Source: an uncultured Bacteroidales bacterium
GTDB taxonomy: Bacteria; Bacteroidota; Bacteroidia; Bacteroidales; UBA3663
Length of the DNA: 59,864 bases
NCBI GenBank assembly: GCA_937899265.1
Contig: CALBPV010000001.1
Coordinates: 1 to 59,864 of the forward strand
Direction: 5' to 3'
Part shown: positions 32,124 to 41,635 of the stretch, piece by piece
Numbering within the stretch: the stretch's first letter is position 1
Layout of the letters: every line of letters begins with the position of its first letter
Made by a program: the position numbers and the translations under genes
Notes under the pieces: generated by a model
The model's database searches: none
The model's input: the letters and a program-made list of their open reading frames with translations, nothing else
What the model was told of the DNA's origin: nothing

Positions 32124-34154
32124 TTACCAAATCTTCACGCGCTGTTCGGGAGCAACGTAAAGGGTGTCGCCGGGCTGGATGTCGAAGGCTTCATACCAGG
32201 CATCGATGTGGGGAAGTGTACCGTTGACGCGGAGGTGCTGGGCGGAATGCACATCAATCTTGGCGTAGTAGTGGAGCAACTCGGGAGTGGTCACACCGGC
32301 CCAGACATTGGCATAGGAAAGGAAGAAACGCTGTTCGGGGGTGAAGCCCTCAATGACGGGTAGCGTCTTGCCGGCAGTGGCTTCCTGTAGGGCCTGGAAG
32401 GCGATGTTGACACCACCGTGGTCGGCGAGGTTCTCACCGAGACACTGGTGTCCGTTGGAGTGGAGTTCGCCGGGAATGACCCAAAGGGAGTCGAAGAAGA
32501 CAGCAAGCTGTTCGGCAGGAATCTTGAAGCGTTCAACGTCCTCCTCGTTCCACCAGACGCGCATGTTGCCGTCCTTGTCGAACTGACGGCCCTGGTCATC
32601 GAAGCCGTGGGTCATCTCGTGACCGATAACGACACCGATGGCACCATAGTTCATGGCGTCGTCGGCACTCATGTCGAAGAAGGGAGGCTGGAGGATGCCG
32701 GCGGGGAAGCATATCTCGTTGGTCGTGGGATTATAGTAGGCATTGACGGTCTGAGGCGTCATGAGCCATTCGTCTTTGTTGACGGGTTTGTTGTAATGCT
32801 TCTCCTTGTCGAGGTTCCAATAGAAGTTGCCGATTTCATACATGTTGTCGGTGAGGTTCTTCTCGGGATCGACCACGAGCTTGGAGAGATCGTCCCACTT
32901 GTCGGGATAGCCGATTTTGACATAGAAGGTGGAGAGTTTCTCAAGAGCCACCTGCTTGGTGCTGTCGCTCATCCATTCCTGGGCCTCGATGCGTTTGCCG
33001 AGTACCTTCTGGAGATTGCGGACGAGGGCGAGCATACGTTCCTTGTTCTCGGCGGGGAAGTATTTCTCGACATACATCTGTCCCACGGCATCGCCGAGTA
33101 CGTTATCTACCGTATTGACGGCACGTTTCCATCGGGGCTGCATTTCCTTGGCACCTGTGAGGGCTTGATTGAAATGGAAGTTCTCGTCGATGAAATCATC
33201 GCTGAGGGTTCCGGCGAGGCCTGCAATGGTGCGCTCTTCGTAGAACGTCTTGAGATCCTCGAGAGGAGCCGTCATCAAGAGCTGGCAACCCAGAGCAATG
33301 GGCTCAGGCTGACCGCAATCGACAGAATCGGTTTGGTCATAGCCGTAGTTCTTGAGATAGCTGTCCCAATCGAAGCCGTTGGTAGCGGCCGAGAGGGTAT
33401 TGATGTCCATCTTGTGATAGTTGGCCTCGGGGTCGCGGAGCTGCACGCGGCTGTAGTGTACGGGAGCGAGTTTCGACTCGTACTTATAGACCGTCTCCAT
33501 CTTGGCCTTGGCCGTAGCTTCGTCGAAGCCGGCCAACTTGTAGAGGTTGACGACGTGCTGTTTCCAGGCCTCGCGCACCTTGACAGTAGCCTCGTCGTTG
33601 TTGAGGTAGTAGTCACGGTTTCCGAGCGAAAGACCGCTCTGCGAGACTCCGACAATGTTGATGCCGGCATTCTTGGCATCGGCACCTACATCGAGGCGGA
33701 AGAAAAGTCCGTCGTGTTCGCTGGCCATATAGGAGAGGAGTTCCTCGCGCGTCCGGATAGCGTTGATTTTGTCGAGGTAGGGTTTGAGGGGAGCGGCACC
33801 GAGTTCATTGCGACGGGTGGAGTCCATGACCATGTTGTAGAGGTCGCCCACCTTCTGGGCTATTGTGCCCATTTCGTGCTTCTCGGCAGCAAGTCCCTGA
33901 ATCAGCCCGGCGAGCTGGTTGGTGTTGTCGTCGGCAAGTTTGGTGAACGAGCCCCAACGGGGATAAGCCGCGGGCTGCGGATTGTGGTCAATCCAATGAG
34001 CCGTAGCATAACGGAAGAAATCGTCACCCGGGCGGGCCGTGGTGTCGAGATTTGTAAAGTCAATGCCTGCATTGAGTTCGGGCTCAGGTTTCTGGCCGCA
34101 CGAAGCACAGAGGGCAACTGCGCAGATGGCGCAGGGAAGAAGTTTGTTTACCAT
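32124..34154 (-). CDS. M13-family zinc metallopeptidase (neprilysin/PepO type), lipoprotein
   Basis: 676 residues with a lipoprotein signal (MVNKLLPCAICAVALCASC). The zinc site is H512-E-M-T-H516 with the third ligand E574 and D578 in GENLADHGG. NAYYNPTTNEICFPAGILQPPFF precedes it, as in neprilysin and PepO. The N-terminal 400 residues are the helical capping domain that limits substrates to peptides. Located in the periplasm or at the outer membrane. Monocistronic with its own terminator. Confidence 0.95.
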   Translation of the reverse strand: MVNKLLPCAICAVALCASCGQKPEPELNAGIDFTNLDTTARPGDDFFRYATAHWIDHNPQPAAYPRWGSFTKLADDNTNQLAGLIQGLAAEKHEMGTIAQKVGDLYNMVMDSTRRNELGAAPLKPYLDKINAIRTREELLSYMASEHDGLFFRLDVGADAKNAGINIVGVSQSGLSLGNRDYYLNNDEATVKVREAWKQHVVNLYKLAGFDEATAKAKMETVYKYESKLAPVHYSRVQLRDPEANYHKMDINTLSAATNGFDWDSYLKNYGYDQTDSVDCGQPEPIALGCQLLMTAPLEDLKTFYEERTIAGLAGTLSDDFIDENFHFNQALTGAKEMQPRWKRAVNTVDNVLGDAVGQMYVEKYFPAENKERMLALVRNLQKVLGKRIEAQEWMSDSTKQVALEKLSTFYVKIGYPDKWDDLSKLVVDPEKNLTDNMYEIGNFYWNLDKEKHYNKPVNKDEWLMTPQTVNAYYNPTTNEICFPAGILQPPFFDMSADDAMNYGAIGVVIGHEMTHGFDDQGRQFDKDGNMRVWWNEEDVERFKIPAEQLAVFFDSLWVIPGELHSNGHQCLGENLADHGGVNIAFQALQEATAGKTLPVIEGFTPEQRFFLSYANVWAGVTTPELLHYYAKIDVHSAQHLRVNGTLPHIDAWYEAFDIQPGDTLYVAPEQRVKIW

Positions 34155-34200
34155 TGTTTGATTTAATATTTTAGAGTCATTTTTCCAGTTTTATCCAATC

Positions 34201-35028
34201 TTATAAGCCGAGGGCTTTGGCCTCGTTCCAGAGACGGTCCATTTCGCCGAGAGTCATGTCGGGGAGGTCACGCCCCCGGGCTTTGGCCTGCTGTTCGACG
34301 TAGTTGAAGCGGCGGGTGAACTTTTGGTTGGTCTGTTCGAGCGCGGTGTCGGGGTTGATGTGATAGAGTCGTGCGGCATTGACGAGAGCAAAGAGGAGGT
34401 CGCCGAATTCGGCAGAGGCTTTTTCTTTGTCCATGTTCTCCACCTCGGCTTGAAATTCGCCGATTTCTTCTTTCACCTTGTCCCAGACCTGTTCGCGCTT
34501 CACCTGCCGGTCGTGTTCGTCCTTGCCCTTGTCGCCGGGCACGCCCCAGTCGAAGCCTACGTTGGCGGCTTTGTCCTGGATGCGATAGGCTTTGATGAGC
34601 GACGGCAGGGCGTGGGGAACGCCGCCGAGGGTTGTGTGGGAAGAGCCTTTCTCCTTGAGTTTGAGTTTCTCCCAGTTCTCGCAGACCTGTCCGGCATCGT
34701 TGGCGACAGCTTCGCCATAGACGTGCGGATGCCGGTAGATGAGTTTGTCGCAGAGCGAATTGCAAACGTCGGCGATGTCGAAGGCTCCTTTTTCTTCGCC
34801 TATCTTGGCATAGAAACAAACGTGGAGCAACACGTCACCGCACTCTTTCCGTATCTCGGCATTGTCCTCGCTGATGAGTGCTTCACAGAGTTCGTAAACC
34901 TCCTCGATGGTGTTGGGGCGAAGAGACTGGTTGGTCTGCTTGCGGTCCCAAGGACATTTTTCGCGAAGGGTGTCGAGAACGGTGAGCAGCCGTTCAAAGG
35001 CGGCTTTTTTTTCTTCTATTGTATGCAT
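34201..35028 (-). CDS. mazG: Nucleoside triphosphate pyrophosphohydrolase MazG
   Basis: 275 residues, two tandem MazG domains as in Escherichia coli MazG (263). The first begins LLTVLDTLREKCPWDRKQTNQSL with the metal site EEVYELCEAL...KECGDVLLHV. The second holds EIGEFQAEVENMDKEKASAEFGDLLFAL. It hydrolyses (d)NTPs to monophosphates and pyrophosphate, cleaning abnormal nucleotides and influencing (p)ppGpp-linked stress. Its start overlaps the end of the dsbD gene by 13 bases. Confidence 0.95.
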   Translation of the reverse strand: MHTIEEKKAAFERLLTVLDTLREKCPWDRKQTNQSLRPNTIEEVYELCEALISEDNAEIRKECGDVLLHVCFYAKIGEEKGAFDIADVCNSLCDKLIYRHPHVYGEAVANDAGQVCENWEKLKLKEKGSSHTTLGGVPHALPSLIKAYRIQDKAANVGFDWGVPGDKGKDEHDRQVKREQVWDKVKEEIGEFQAEVENMDKEKASAEFGDLLFALVNAARLYHINPDTALEQTNQKFTRRFNYVEQQAKARGRDLPDMTLGEMDRLWNEAKALGL

Positions 35029-37001
35029 TGCCTTAGAAAATCTTTATATGCTTGAATGTCTTCGTTGTAGGCGCGCGATGGGGCAAGAGGTTGTCCGTCG
35101 GCGTTGACGATGATGTATTGCGGTTGGGAATTGGAACCGAATTTGTGGCGTTGGAGGTAGCTCCATTTGTCGCCCACCGTGCGCAGTTTTACCGTGTGAC
35201 CGTTCTCTTCGACTTCCATCGTACGGGGCAGGTCGGTCTTGTCGTCCACCATGAGGGAGACGAGGATAAAATGGTCCTCAATGAGACGTTTCACCTCGGA
35301 ATCGGTCCACACGGATGCCTCCATCTTGCGGCAGTTGACACATCCGTAGCCGGAGAAATCGATGAGGACGGGTTTGCCTGTCTGACGGGAAGCGGCCATG
35401 GCGAGGTCGTAGTCGCGGAAGTCGGGCTCGACGGTGTTGTCATAGAGCGAAAAGTCCTGGGTGGAAAGGGGAGGAGAAAAGGCTGCCACAGCCTTGCATG
35501 GAGCTCCCCAGAGGCCCGGTACCAGATAGACCGCAAACGACAACGACACAAGAGCCAACATCAATGCTGTGACCGAAATTTTGGAGTCATCGCCTTCATC
35601 GTGGGGCAACCGAATCTTGCCCAACAGGTAGAAGCCCATCAAAGCGAATATCACTATCCAAAGCGCCAGGAAGGTCTCGCGAGGCATGATGCCCCAGCCG
35701 TAGGCCAAATCGGCCACCGAGAGGAACTTGAGCGACAGAGCCAGTTCGAGGAATCCGAGAACCACTTTCACCTGATTGAGCCAATTGCCCGACTTGGGCA
35801 TGCTTTGCAGCCACGAGGGGAAGAGTGCAAAGAGTGAGAAGGGCAGCGCGAGGGCAAGGGCAAAGCCTGTCATGCCGATGAGAGGATGGAGCCACGAACC
35901 GCTGGTGGCCGCTTCGACCAGCAGGGTGCCCACGATGGGCGCTGTGCAGGAGAACGAAACCAGACAGAGGGTGAAGGCCATGAAAGCGATGGACAGGAAG
36001 CCTGTGGTCTTGTCGGCTTTCTCATCGAGTTTGGTGGTCCACGAACCCGGCAACGTCAGTTCGAATGCACCAAAGAACGACAGAGCGAAAATCACCAGCA
36101 GGAGGAAGAAAATGATGTTGAAGAGGGCGTTGGTTGAAAGGTCGTTGAGCTTTTGGGCACCGAAAACGGAGGTGACTGCCACTCCCAGCAACACATATAT
36201 TATAATAATGGAGAAGCCGTAGGTGAATGCGTCGGCAATAGCTTTGCGACGATCTTTGGTGCGCTTGAGAAAAAACGAAACCGTCATCGGAATCATAGGC
36301 CAGACACAGGGTGTGACCAACGCCACCAATCCGCCCAGGAAACCGGCGATGAAGATATACCACCAGGAGTGGGCACCCGAAGATGAGTCTCCTGTTGTGC
36401 CGCCTTCGGAAAGGGCGTTCAGCTCTGTGATGACGGGAGCCCAGAGAGCAGAGCGGGAGAGGTCTGAGGGGGCGGAGTTATCGGAGTTGTCGGAGTAATC
36501 TGATTTTTCGGAGGCCTTCGAGGTTACCGACTCTGCCCTTGCCGGAGTCCCTTTGCCGATGAAATTGAATTCTTCGGTCTTGGGAGGTGTGCAGCTCTCA
36601 TCGTTGCATGCCATGAAACGGAGATAGCCGGTTATGTGGTATTCGGGGGCGGTGATGAGCAGTTTCTGCCGGAAGGTGACGGAGTTCTCGTAATAGGGAA
36701 GCTGCATTTCAAAAGCCTCCTCGTAGTGGAGAATGAGGTTTCCTTCGCTGGCTTCAAGGCCACCGATAGGCACTGCCCCTTCCAGAAGGTCGAAGCTGAC
36801 GGTTGTGGAGGAAGGACCTCCGTCGGGCACATCGGTACCATAGACGTGCCAGCCCTTATCAACAGTAGCCCTGGCCGAGACGGTGACAATGGAATCGGAC
36901 GTCAGGAGTTGAATGTCCCAATGAACCGGATTGGCCAGCTGAGCCGAGACTGTCAACACAGAGGCAAAGAACAGAGAAAGTATGGTAAAGTATCTTTTCA
37001 T
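35016..37001 (-). CDS. dsbD: Thiol:disulfide interchange protein DsbD
   Basis: 661 residues: signal peptide (MKRYFTILSLFFASVLTVSAQ), an N-terminal DsbC/DsbD-alpha-like domain (about 25-150), a low-complexity linker, an eight-helix membrane domain (about 210-490) with the conserved PCVWPMIPMTVSFFLKR and CTAPIVGTLLVEA cysteines, and a thioredoxin domain with C554-V-N-C557 (SGYGCVNCRKMEASVW). It carries reducing power from cytoplasmic thioredoxin to the periplasm. The C-terminus overlaps mazG by 13 bases. Confidence 0.93.
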   Translation of the reverse strand: MKRYFTILSLFFASVLTVSAQLANPVHWDIQLLTSDSIVTVSARATVDKGWHVYGTDVPDGGPSSTTVSFDLLEGAVPIGGLEASEGNLILHYEEAFEMQLPYYENSVTFRQKLLITAPEYHITGYLRFMACNDESCTPPKTEEFNFIGKGTPARAESVTSKASEKSDYSDNSDNSAPSDLSRSALWAPVITELNALSEGGTTGDSSSGAHSWWYIFIAGFLGGLVALVTPCVWPMIPMTVSFFLKRTKDRRKAIADAFTYGFSIIIIYVLLGVAVTSVFGAQKLNDLSTNALFNIIFFLLLVIFALSFFGAFELTLPGSWTTKLDEKADKTTGFLSIAFMAFTLCLVSFSCTAPIVGTLLVEAATSGSWLHPLIGMTGFALALALPFSLFALFPSWLQSMPKSGNWLNQVKVVLGFLELALSLKFLSVADLAYGWGIMPRETFLALWIVIFALMGFYLLGKIRLPHDEGDDSKISVTALMLALVSLSFAVYLVPGLWGAPCKAVAAFSPPLSTQDFSLYDNTVEPDFRDYDLAMAASRQTGKPVLIDFSGYGCVNCRKMEASVWTDSEVKRLIEDHFILVSLMVDDKTDLPRTMEVEENGHTVKLRTVGDKWSYLQRHKFGSNSQPQYIIVNADGQPLAPSRAYNEDIQAYKDFLRQCIQ

Positions 37002-37013
37002 ATCTGGGAAGGA

Positions 37014-39524
37014 TTATCTCCATTTGGCTTCGATGGAGTGAATCATGACGGACGAAGCACCTAAAGAGCCGGTGTGGTGGAAGCCGATGCCGCCGAATTT
37101 GTTTTTTTCTACCGGCACATTGATATCGACGGCAGGACTGATGCCCGGAGCGCCGGACACCGCAGTTCCGGTGGTCTCGGCATGGGCACTGAGGGTGCCG
37201 CTGCTGTAGTGAAGGGAGACTACGCATGTGGAACGGAAACAGGAGGAAGGCACTTCTTCGGTGAGGGGAGTGGTTTTGCCGTCAGTATATTTCACAAACG
37301 AGAAAACCACGGCCCGGTCATAACGGGGTGAGCGTGCTATGCGAAGGGCATAGCCCGTCATCGACGTGAAATCCATCTTGATATAGATGTCGAGGAATTG
37401 ACCTGTAGCACTTCCGAACCCCTGACCGGCGGTCTTGCAGGGGTCTATACGCAGCGTGACGCTTTGTCCGCGTGTTGTCTTCTGCAGGGGCGTGTAGCGG
37501 GCTCTTGCTCCTCGCGAAGCTTCCACCAATCCCTGTCCCCGGGCTCCGTCGGGAGCAGTGCCGTAATACCAGGCGTATCTTGGATCGGGAGTCCAATCGT
37601 AGGGAGCGCATTCTTCGGGTTTGACAGCATCCCATGTCCAGAAACCGGGCAGGAGCTGCGGCTGATATCGGAGCGGAAGGGTGGAAAAGTCTTCCACCAT
37701 GTGGCTGTCGTTCAGCTGGAAAAGATTGACGTGACGCACATCCATTTCGCCGGTATGGGCTACACTGAAACTGTCGGAAGGATAGCTGTCGCGCATGCGG
37801 GGCACCACTTTGACAGCGATGCGCCACCCGATGTCGGCTCCGGTGATTCGGTATCGTTTGAGCTCCATAGAAGCATGTCCCTCCCGCACGGGAATGGTGT
37901 CGGAAAGGTCTGGGTTGCGGTAGCGGTACCAAGTGATGGAACTGTAGTCTTCGCCGCTGCTATCCAATTGGTAAGTGAGATGGAGGCTTGATTTGTTGTC
38001 GTCTTCCACCAAGGTGGGTGTCAGTTTCCAATCGGGGGCTTCGGAGAGTGCGGGTTTTATGGTAACGCGGGTCGAGGCCTTGAGTCCGGAGACGAGTGAT
38101 GCTTCGAGCGTGGCCGTCTGCCGGTCGGGCAGCGTGTTGCGAGTGTTGATGCGGATGCTGTTGCCTTCTGGTTTGTCGAGTCCCAAAGCCACTGCGCCGC
38201 GCCACTGAAAACCTCCGTCAGCGGTTTGGGCAGCAATGGAAGGTTCGATATCATAGTCGCCCCACCGACGCAAGAGAGCCGTGGCGGTGGCAGTATCGCC
38301 CACAGCTTCGAGGGTTTTCTTTGTCGGCACAATCTTCATCCAGGTGGGCAAGCCCAACAGGGGGGTGCCGAGTCGCCGGCTTTCCGCCAAGACCTCGTCA
38401 TGCAGGCAAAGCGGATCCCATCCGTCGTTGCCGGCCAGCAGATTGGGTACATTGTACAGGACGCTTCCGTCGGCGCGGGGAATACGATAGGCATACATCA
38501 GGGCACGACCTTCCAAATCGATGCGATTGGACGGTTCGCCGATGAGGAGTGGAGCTCCGTTGAGAGTCACATTGTGCTGGCAGCAAACGGTATTGGGAGC
38601 GGGAGACCAATCGACAGTGAGGGGAGAGGAAGACGCATCGTAGAGCGTGTGGAGACGTGTGTCGATGACCGTGATGGCTCCGCCGGCTTTGGTGAAATAC
38701 TGCTTGCCGCGCGTGTGGATGTCGATGTCGCAGTCCAACAGTACGGCACCCCATGCGGGAGACGAGTACCAGGGACGTGAAGAAAAGAAAATGAAGTGAC
38801 ATTGCAAATAAACGGCAGAGCCCTGAAGGGCATCATCGGTCGATTCGAAATGACAATTGCGGTAGAGAGTACGCCGGGCTCCTGTCATGGGGCAGAGATT
38901 CAGTCGGGAGATAAAGCGGCAGTTGTCGCAGAACACGCGGTCGGCATCCACATGTACCAACTGGGCCTGCACGATGGCATCGGCTCTGCGCCGGCGGTTG
39001 AAGGCCGGATAGAGCGGGCACTCAAGATCAACGTTGCAATAGTTGCCGAAGGTGAGGTTGCGGGCCTGAATGTCATCGCCTGTGATACGCAGCATGGTGA
39101 AATTGCCCAAGGCACCCTGAGTCTGTCCGCGATTGGAGGCCAAGATGACATTGCGGGGGTCGTCGGTGAGACCTTCGATGTGGAGATGTTCGCACCGAAT
39201 GGTCATTCCATAAGGCGTTCCGTGGTCGCTGTTTAGGGCTACGCGAACGGACGAATCGTCGGGGTCGTCCACCCAATAGACACCGGGTGCGATGAGCAGA
39301 CGCATGGGACGGGCTTCTGTTCCGTCGAGAAGATGGGAGGCTGCTTCCTGAAAGGTAGTATAGGCATAAGGAATCGCGTCAACCTCCGAGGGGGTCAACG
39401 TCCAATCGAGCAGAATCGTGTGGTCATCCAGACGTGACAGAATACTGTCGGATGCCTGACGGGCCCCAATTTTTCCGCTTAGACTAAAGAGCAACAGCAG
39501 GAGGGCAAGGATTCCTCGTTTCAT
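37014..39524 (-). CDS. Exported pectin-lyase-fold protein, pectinesterase-like
   Basis: 836 residues with a signal peptide (MKRGILALLLLLFSLSGKIGA). Residues about 60-330 look like a right-handed beta-helix: AYTTFQEAASHLL, IAPGVYWVDD, NVILASNRGQTQGALGNFTMLRITGDDIQARNLTF, FCDNCRFIS, YRNCHFESTDDALQGSAVYLQCHF. This layout resembles carbohydrate esterase family 8, but the expected GxVDFIFG and the following catalytic Arg segment are not recognisable (the equivalent stretch is CHFIFFSSRPW). The C-terminal 400 residues are beta-rich accessory domains. It may be a divergent pectin esterase or a binding protein. Downstream of ssb, 12 bases before dsbD. Confidence 0.65.
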   Translation of the reverse strand: MKRGILALLLLLFSLSGKIGARQASDSILSRLDDHTILLDWTLTPSEVDAIPYAYTTFQEAASHLLDGTEARPMRLLIAPGVYWVDDPDDSSVRVALNSDHGTPYGMTIRCEHLHIEGLTDDPRNVILASNRGQTQGALGNFTMLRITGDDIQARNLTFGNYCNVDLECPLYPAFNRRRRADAIVQAQLVHVDADRVFCDNCRFISRLNLCPMTGARRTLYRNCHFESTDDALQGSAVYLQCHFIFFSSRPWYSSPAWGAVLLDCDIDIHTRGKQYFTKAGGAITVIDTRLHTLYDASSSPLTVDWSPAPNTVCCQHNVTLNGAPLLIGEPSNRIDLEGRALMYAYRIPRADGSVLYNVPNLLAGNDGWDPLCLHDEVLAESRRLGTPLLGLPTWMKIVPTKKTLEAVGDTATATALLRRWGDYDIEPSIAAQTADGGFQWRGAVALGLDKPEGNSIRINTRNTLPDRQTATLEASLVSGLKASTRVTIKPALSEAPDWKLTPTLVEDDNKSSLHLTYQLDSSGEDYSSITWYRYRNPDLSDTIPVREGHASMELKRYRITGADIGWRIAVKVVPRMRDSYPSDSFSVAHTGEMDVRHVNLFQLNDSHMVEDFSTLPLRYQPQLLPGFWTWDAVKPEECAPYDWTPDPRYAWYYGTAPDGARGQGLVEASRGARARYTPLQKTTRGQSVTLRIDPCKTAGQGFGSATGQFLDIYIKMDFTSMTGYALRIARSPRYDRAVVFSFVKYTDGKTTPLTEEVPSSCFRSTCVVSLHYSSGTLSAHAETTGTAVSGAPGISPAVDINVPVEKNKFGGIGFHHTGSLGASSVMIHSIEAKWR

Positions 39525-39538
39525 CAGCCAGTGCGGGT

Positions 39539-39934
39539 TTATACCGCATCGACAGGTGTATCCTCGGGCATCTCTTCCGAGTGGAAGGGCGTACCGTTCG
39601 GACGGCGGAGCATCTCGTACTGATCGACAAAGATTTCTGTCACGTAATGCTTCGAGCCTCCGTTCGGGTCATCGAAACTGCGCGTGCGGAGTTTGCCTTC
39701 GATATATATGAGACAACCTTTGGTCACCTGGCGTGCGACACGTTCGGCAATTCCCTGCCAGGCCACGATATTGTGCCACTCGGTTTTTTCCGGAATTTCA
39801 ATACCGGCTTTTGTCTTGTAACCGCGCTCTGTCGTAGCCAAGGGGAAGGAAGCGCACACGGCACCGCTGGGCATACGCTTGACCTCGGGATCACGGCCCA
39901 CATTTCCAATCAGGATAACTTTGTTTACAGGCAT
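39539..39934 (-). CDS. ssb: Single-stranded DNA-binding protein
   Basis: 131 residues, an OB-fold: MPVNKVILIGNVGRDPEVKRM, SFPLATTERGYK, EWHNIVAWQGIAERVARQVTKG, IYIEGKLRTRSFDD. Protects single-stranded DNA in replication and repair. The tail is short and acidic (EEMPEDTPVDAV) and lacks the DDDIPF-like end of Escherichia coli SSB, so partner recruitment may differ. It has its own promoter inside the 3' end of mutY. Confidence 0.95.
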   Translation of the reverse strand: MPVNKVILIGNVGRDPEVKRMPSGAVCASFPLATTERGYKTKAGIEIPEKTEWHNIVAWQGIAERVARQVTKGCLIYIEGKLRTRSFDDPNGGSKHYVTEIFVDQYEMLRRPNGTPFHSEEMPEDTPVDAV

Positions 39935-39974
39935 TTTAATTGAAAATTAAAAAAAACAGTCATAAAAGATGATG

Positions 39975-40009
39975 CAAAGGTACGACTTTTTTTTGAACTA
40001 CGGTACAAA
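39975..40009 (-). promoter_or_regulatory. Promoter of ssb
   Basis: Minus-strand TACCTTTG (39975-39982) with TTTG (40006-40009) 23 bases upstream. The -33 box lies in the last codons of mutY, so ssb can be transcribed separately. Confidence 0.6.
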
Positions 40010-41053
40010 AAAGGGAGAAATTTTGCCATTTAGGTCAAAAATTGCTTTCGGAATTGCTTTTTCCGCCCAATTTGTCCACGAAATTTGTTCATATTCTCCC
40101 TTCGGACGGACATCGCACGAGAGGTTGACGATGAAACAGTCGATGTGGAGCAGACGGTGGGTCAATTGGTGGTGGAGGTCTTTCACGACGGGGACGATGC
40201 TATCCACTGCCGTTTGATTGTCTGGGGAGAGGAACGACCGAACGAGGTCTCTGATTTCAGACCCGGAAACAGGAGCGCCGGTCTCTGCACCTGCAAATTC
40301 CCACAACCCCTGCCAAATGTCACCTGCATCCCGTCGGCGTACCCAAAAGCGGTCCTTATATTTAAAAAGGAGATAACAGAGCCAGCGGTCGCGAATGCGG
40401 GTCTTGCCTTGTTTGACAGGACGGACAGATACGGTGGCGGCAGTTCTTGCCAGACATTTGTCGTGGAGTGGACATTCCCCGCACCGGGGAGTGGCAGGCG
40501 TACAAACCAAGGCTCCGAGTTCCATCATGGCTTGATTGTGGAGTCCGGGTTTCTTCCGATTGAGCATCTCTTCGGCCAATCGGAGGAAAAGTTTCTGTCC
40601 TCCGGTCGTGTCGATGGGGGTATCGATATCAAAGAGACGGGACAGCACACGATAGACGTTCCCGTCCACCACAGCTACGGCTTCATCGGACGAGAAACTG
40701 GCGATGGCTGCGGCAGTATATGGTCCCACACCTTTTAAAATTATGAGGTCTTCATATCGGGTGGGGAACCGTCCTGCCATCTGTTCTGTCACCTGTCGGG
40801 CAGCTTTGAGCAGATTTCTCGCGCGGCTGTAATACCCCAGACCTTGCCAGAGTTTGAGCACCTCTTCTTCGGAGGCAGCGGCGAGGTCGGTCACGGTGGG
40901 CCATCGCTCCACGAAACGCAGATAGTAATCCAACCCCTGAGCCACCCTCGTTTGCTGGAGAATGATTTCGGAGAGCCAGATGCGGTAGGCATCCTTTGTT
41001 TCGCGCCAGGGAAGAGAGCGCCGATTGGATTCATACCATTGAAGAAGCGTCAT
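39998..41053 (-). CDS. mutY: A/G-specific adenine glycosylase
   Basis: 351 residues from the ATG at 41053 (MTLLQWYESNRRSLPWRETKD), preferred over a farther upstream start because it gives the normal MutY N-terminus and clears the promoter. The catalytic glutamate is E29 (LSEIILQQTRV) and the helix-hairpin-helix/GPD aspartate is D130 (LKGVGPYTAAAIASF...VVDGNV). The 4Fe-4S ligands are C184, C191, C194 and C200 (CX6CX2CX5C). The C-terminal third is the Nudix-like domain that reads 8-oxoguanine. Removes adenine from A:8-oxoG pairs. Confidence 0.95.
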   Translation of the reverse strand: MTLLQWYESNRRSLPWRETKDAYRIWLSEIILQQTRVAQGLDYYLRFVERWPTVTDLAAASEEEVLKLWQGLGYYSRARNLLKAARQVTEQMAGRFPTRYEDLIILKGVGPYTAAAIASFSSDEAVAVVDGNVYRVLSRLFDIDTPIDTTGGQKLFLRLAEEMLNRKKPGLHNQAMMELGALVCTPATPRCGECPLHDKCLARTAATVSVRPVKQGKTRIRDRWLCYLLFKYKDRFWVRRRDAGDIWQGLWEFAGAETGAPVSGSEIRDLVRSFLSPDNQTAVDSIVPVVKDLHHQLTHRLLHIDCFIVNLSCDVRPKGEYEQISWTNWAEKAIPKAIFDLNGKISPFFVP

Positions 41054-41148
41054 GTCTTGTATTTCGGGTGATTCTAAATCGCTAAATGATAGGGACAAAA
41101 TTGAGCCAAAAGTGTGGTTGCAGGTTGCAATCTGCCCCAAAAACAGGG

Positions 41149-41182
41149 CAAAGATACGATTTTTTTTATTTTTTTCGTCAAA
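41149..41182 (-). promoter_or_regulatory. Promoter of mutY
   Basis: Minus-strand TATCTTTG (41149-41156) with TTTG (41179-41182) 22 bases upstream. It is divergent from the HU promoter at 41186-41217, the two -33 boxes being almost adjacent. Confidence 0.65.
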
Positions 41183-41185
41183 AAA

Positions 41186-41217
41186 TTGGGAAAAATCAAA
41201 ATAAAGCCTTATATTTG
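41186..41217 (+). promoter_or_regulatory. Promoter of the HU gene
   Basis: TTGG (41186-41189), a 20-base spacer, and TATATTTG (41210-41217), followed by a leader of about 90 bases to the ATG at 41311. A strong-looking Bacteroidetes promoter. Confidence 0.7.
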
Positions 41218-41310
41218 CACGCCAATTCGGGGAAAATGATGCCTTGGGCAGTCAATCTTCGAGGGAGCGAAATTCAAAATACAAACAAATTAATCATAAA
41301 GAAAACAAAA

Positions 41311-41592
41311 ATGACTAAATCTGGAATCATTAAGATTGTCGCCAAAGCTACAGGTCTCGACAATAAGACAGTAGCCGACGTGATGGCAGAATTTATCAAT
41401 GTTGCATCGGAGTCGCTCGAAAAAGGCGAAAATGTAGCCTTGCGCGGTTTCGGTACATTTGTTGTCAAGATGCGTGCTGCACGCGTAGCTCGTGACATCA
41501 ACAACGACAAGACCATTCCCGTCGAAGCACACAAGGTAGTAGTGTTCCGCCCCTCTGAAGAGCTCGCAGCCGGAATCGCTTCAGAAAAATAA
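41311..41592 (+). CDS. HU/IHF-family DNA-binding protein
   Basis: 93 residues from the ATG at 41311 (MTKSGIIKIVAKATGLDNKT); earlier in-frame codons run across the promoter and are not part of the protein. It has the two N-terminal helices, then GENVALRGFGTFVVKMRAARVARDINNDKTIPVEAHKVVVFRPSEEL, the beta arms with the IPVEAHKVVVFRPS DNA-intercalating tip and final helix. A histone-like nucleoid protein that bends DNA as a dimer. Followed 43 bases later by a tiny basic gene and then rng. Confidence 0.95.
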   Translation: MTKSGIIKIVAKATGLDNKTVADVMAEFINVASESLEKGENVALRGFGTFVVKMRAARVARDINNDKTIPVEAHKVVVFRPSEELAAGIASEK

Positions 41593-41635
41593 AAAAGAAA
41601 TAAATATAAGTTTAACCCTTTAAAACGTTTCGAAT

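Noticed and set aside
32418..34166. Long plus-strand frame opposite the M13 peptidase
   Set aside because: A shadow of codon bias; the minus strand encodes a complete peptidase with HEMTH and a terminator.
39998..41140. Upstream extension of mutY to 41140
   Set aside because: The extra 29 residues are not MutY-like; the ATG at 41053 gives the normal N-terminus.
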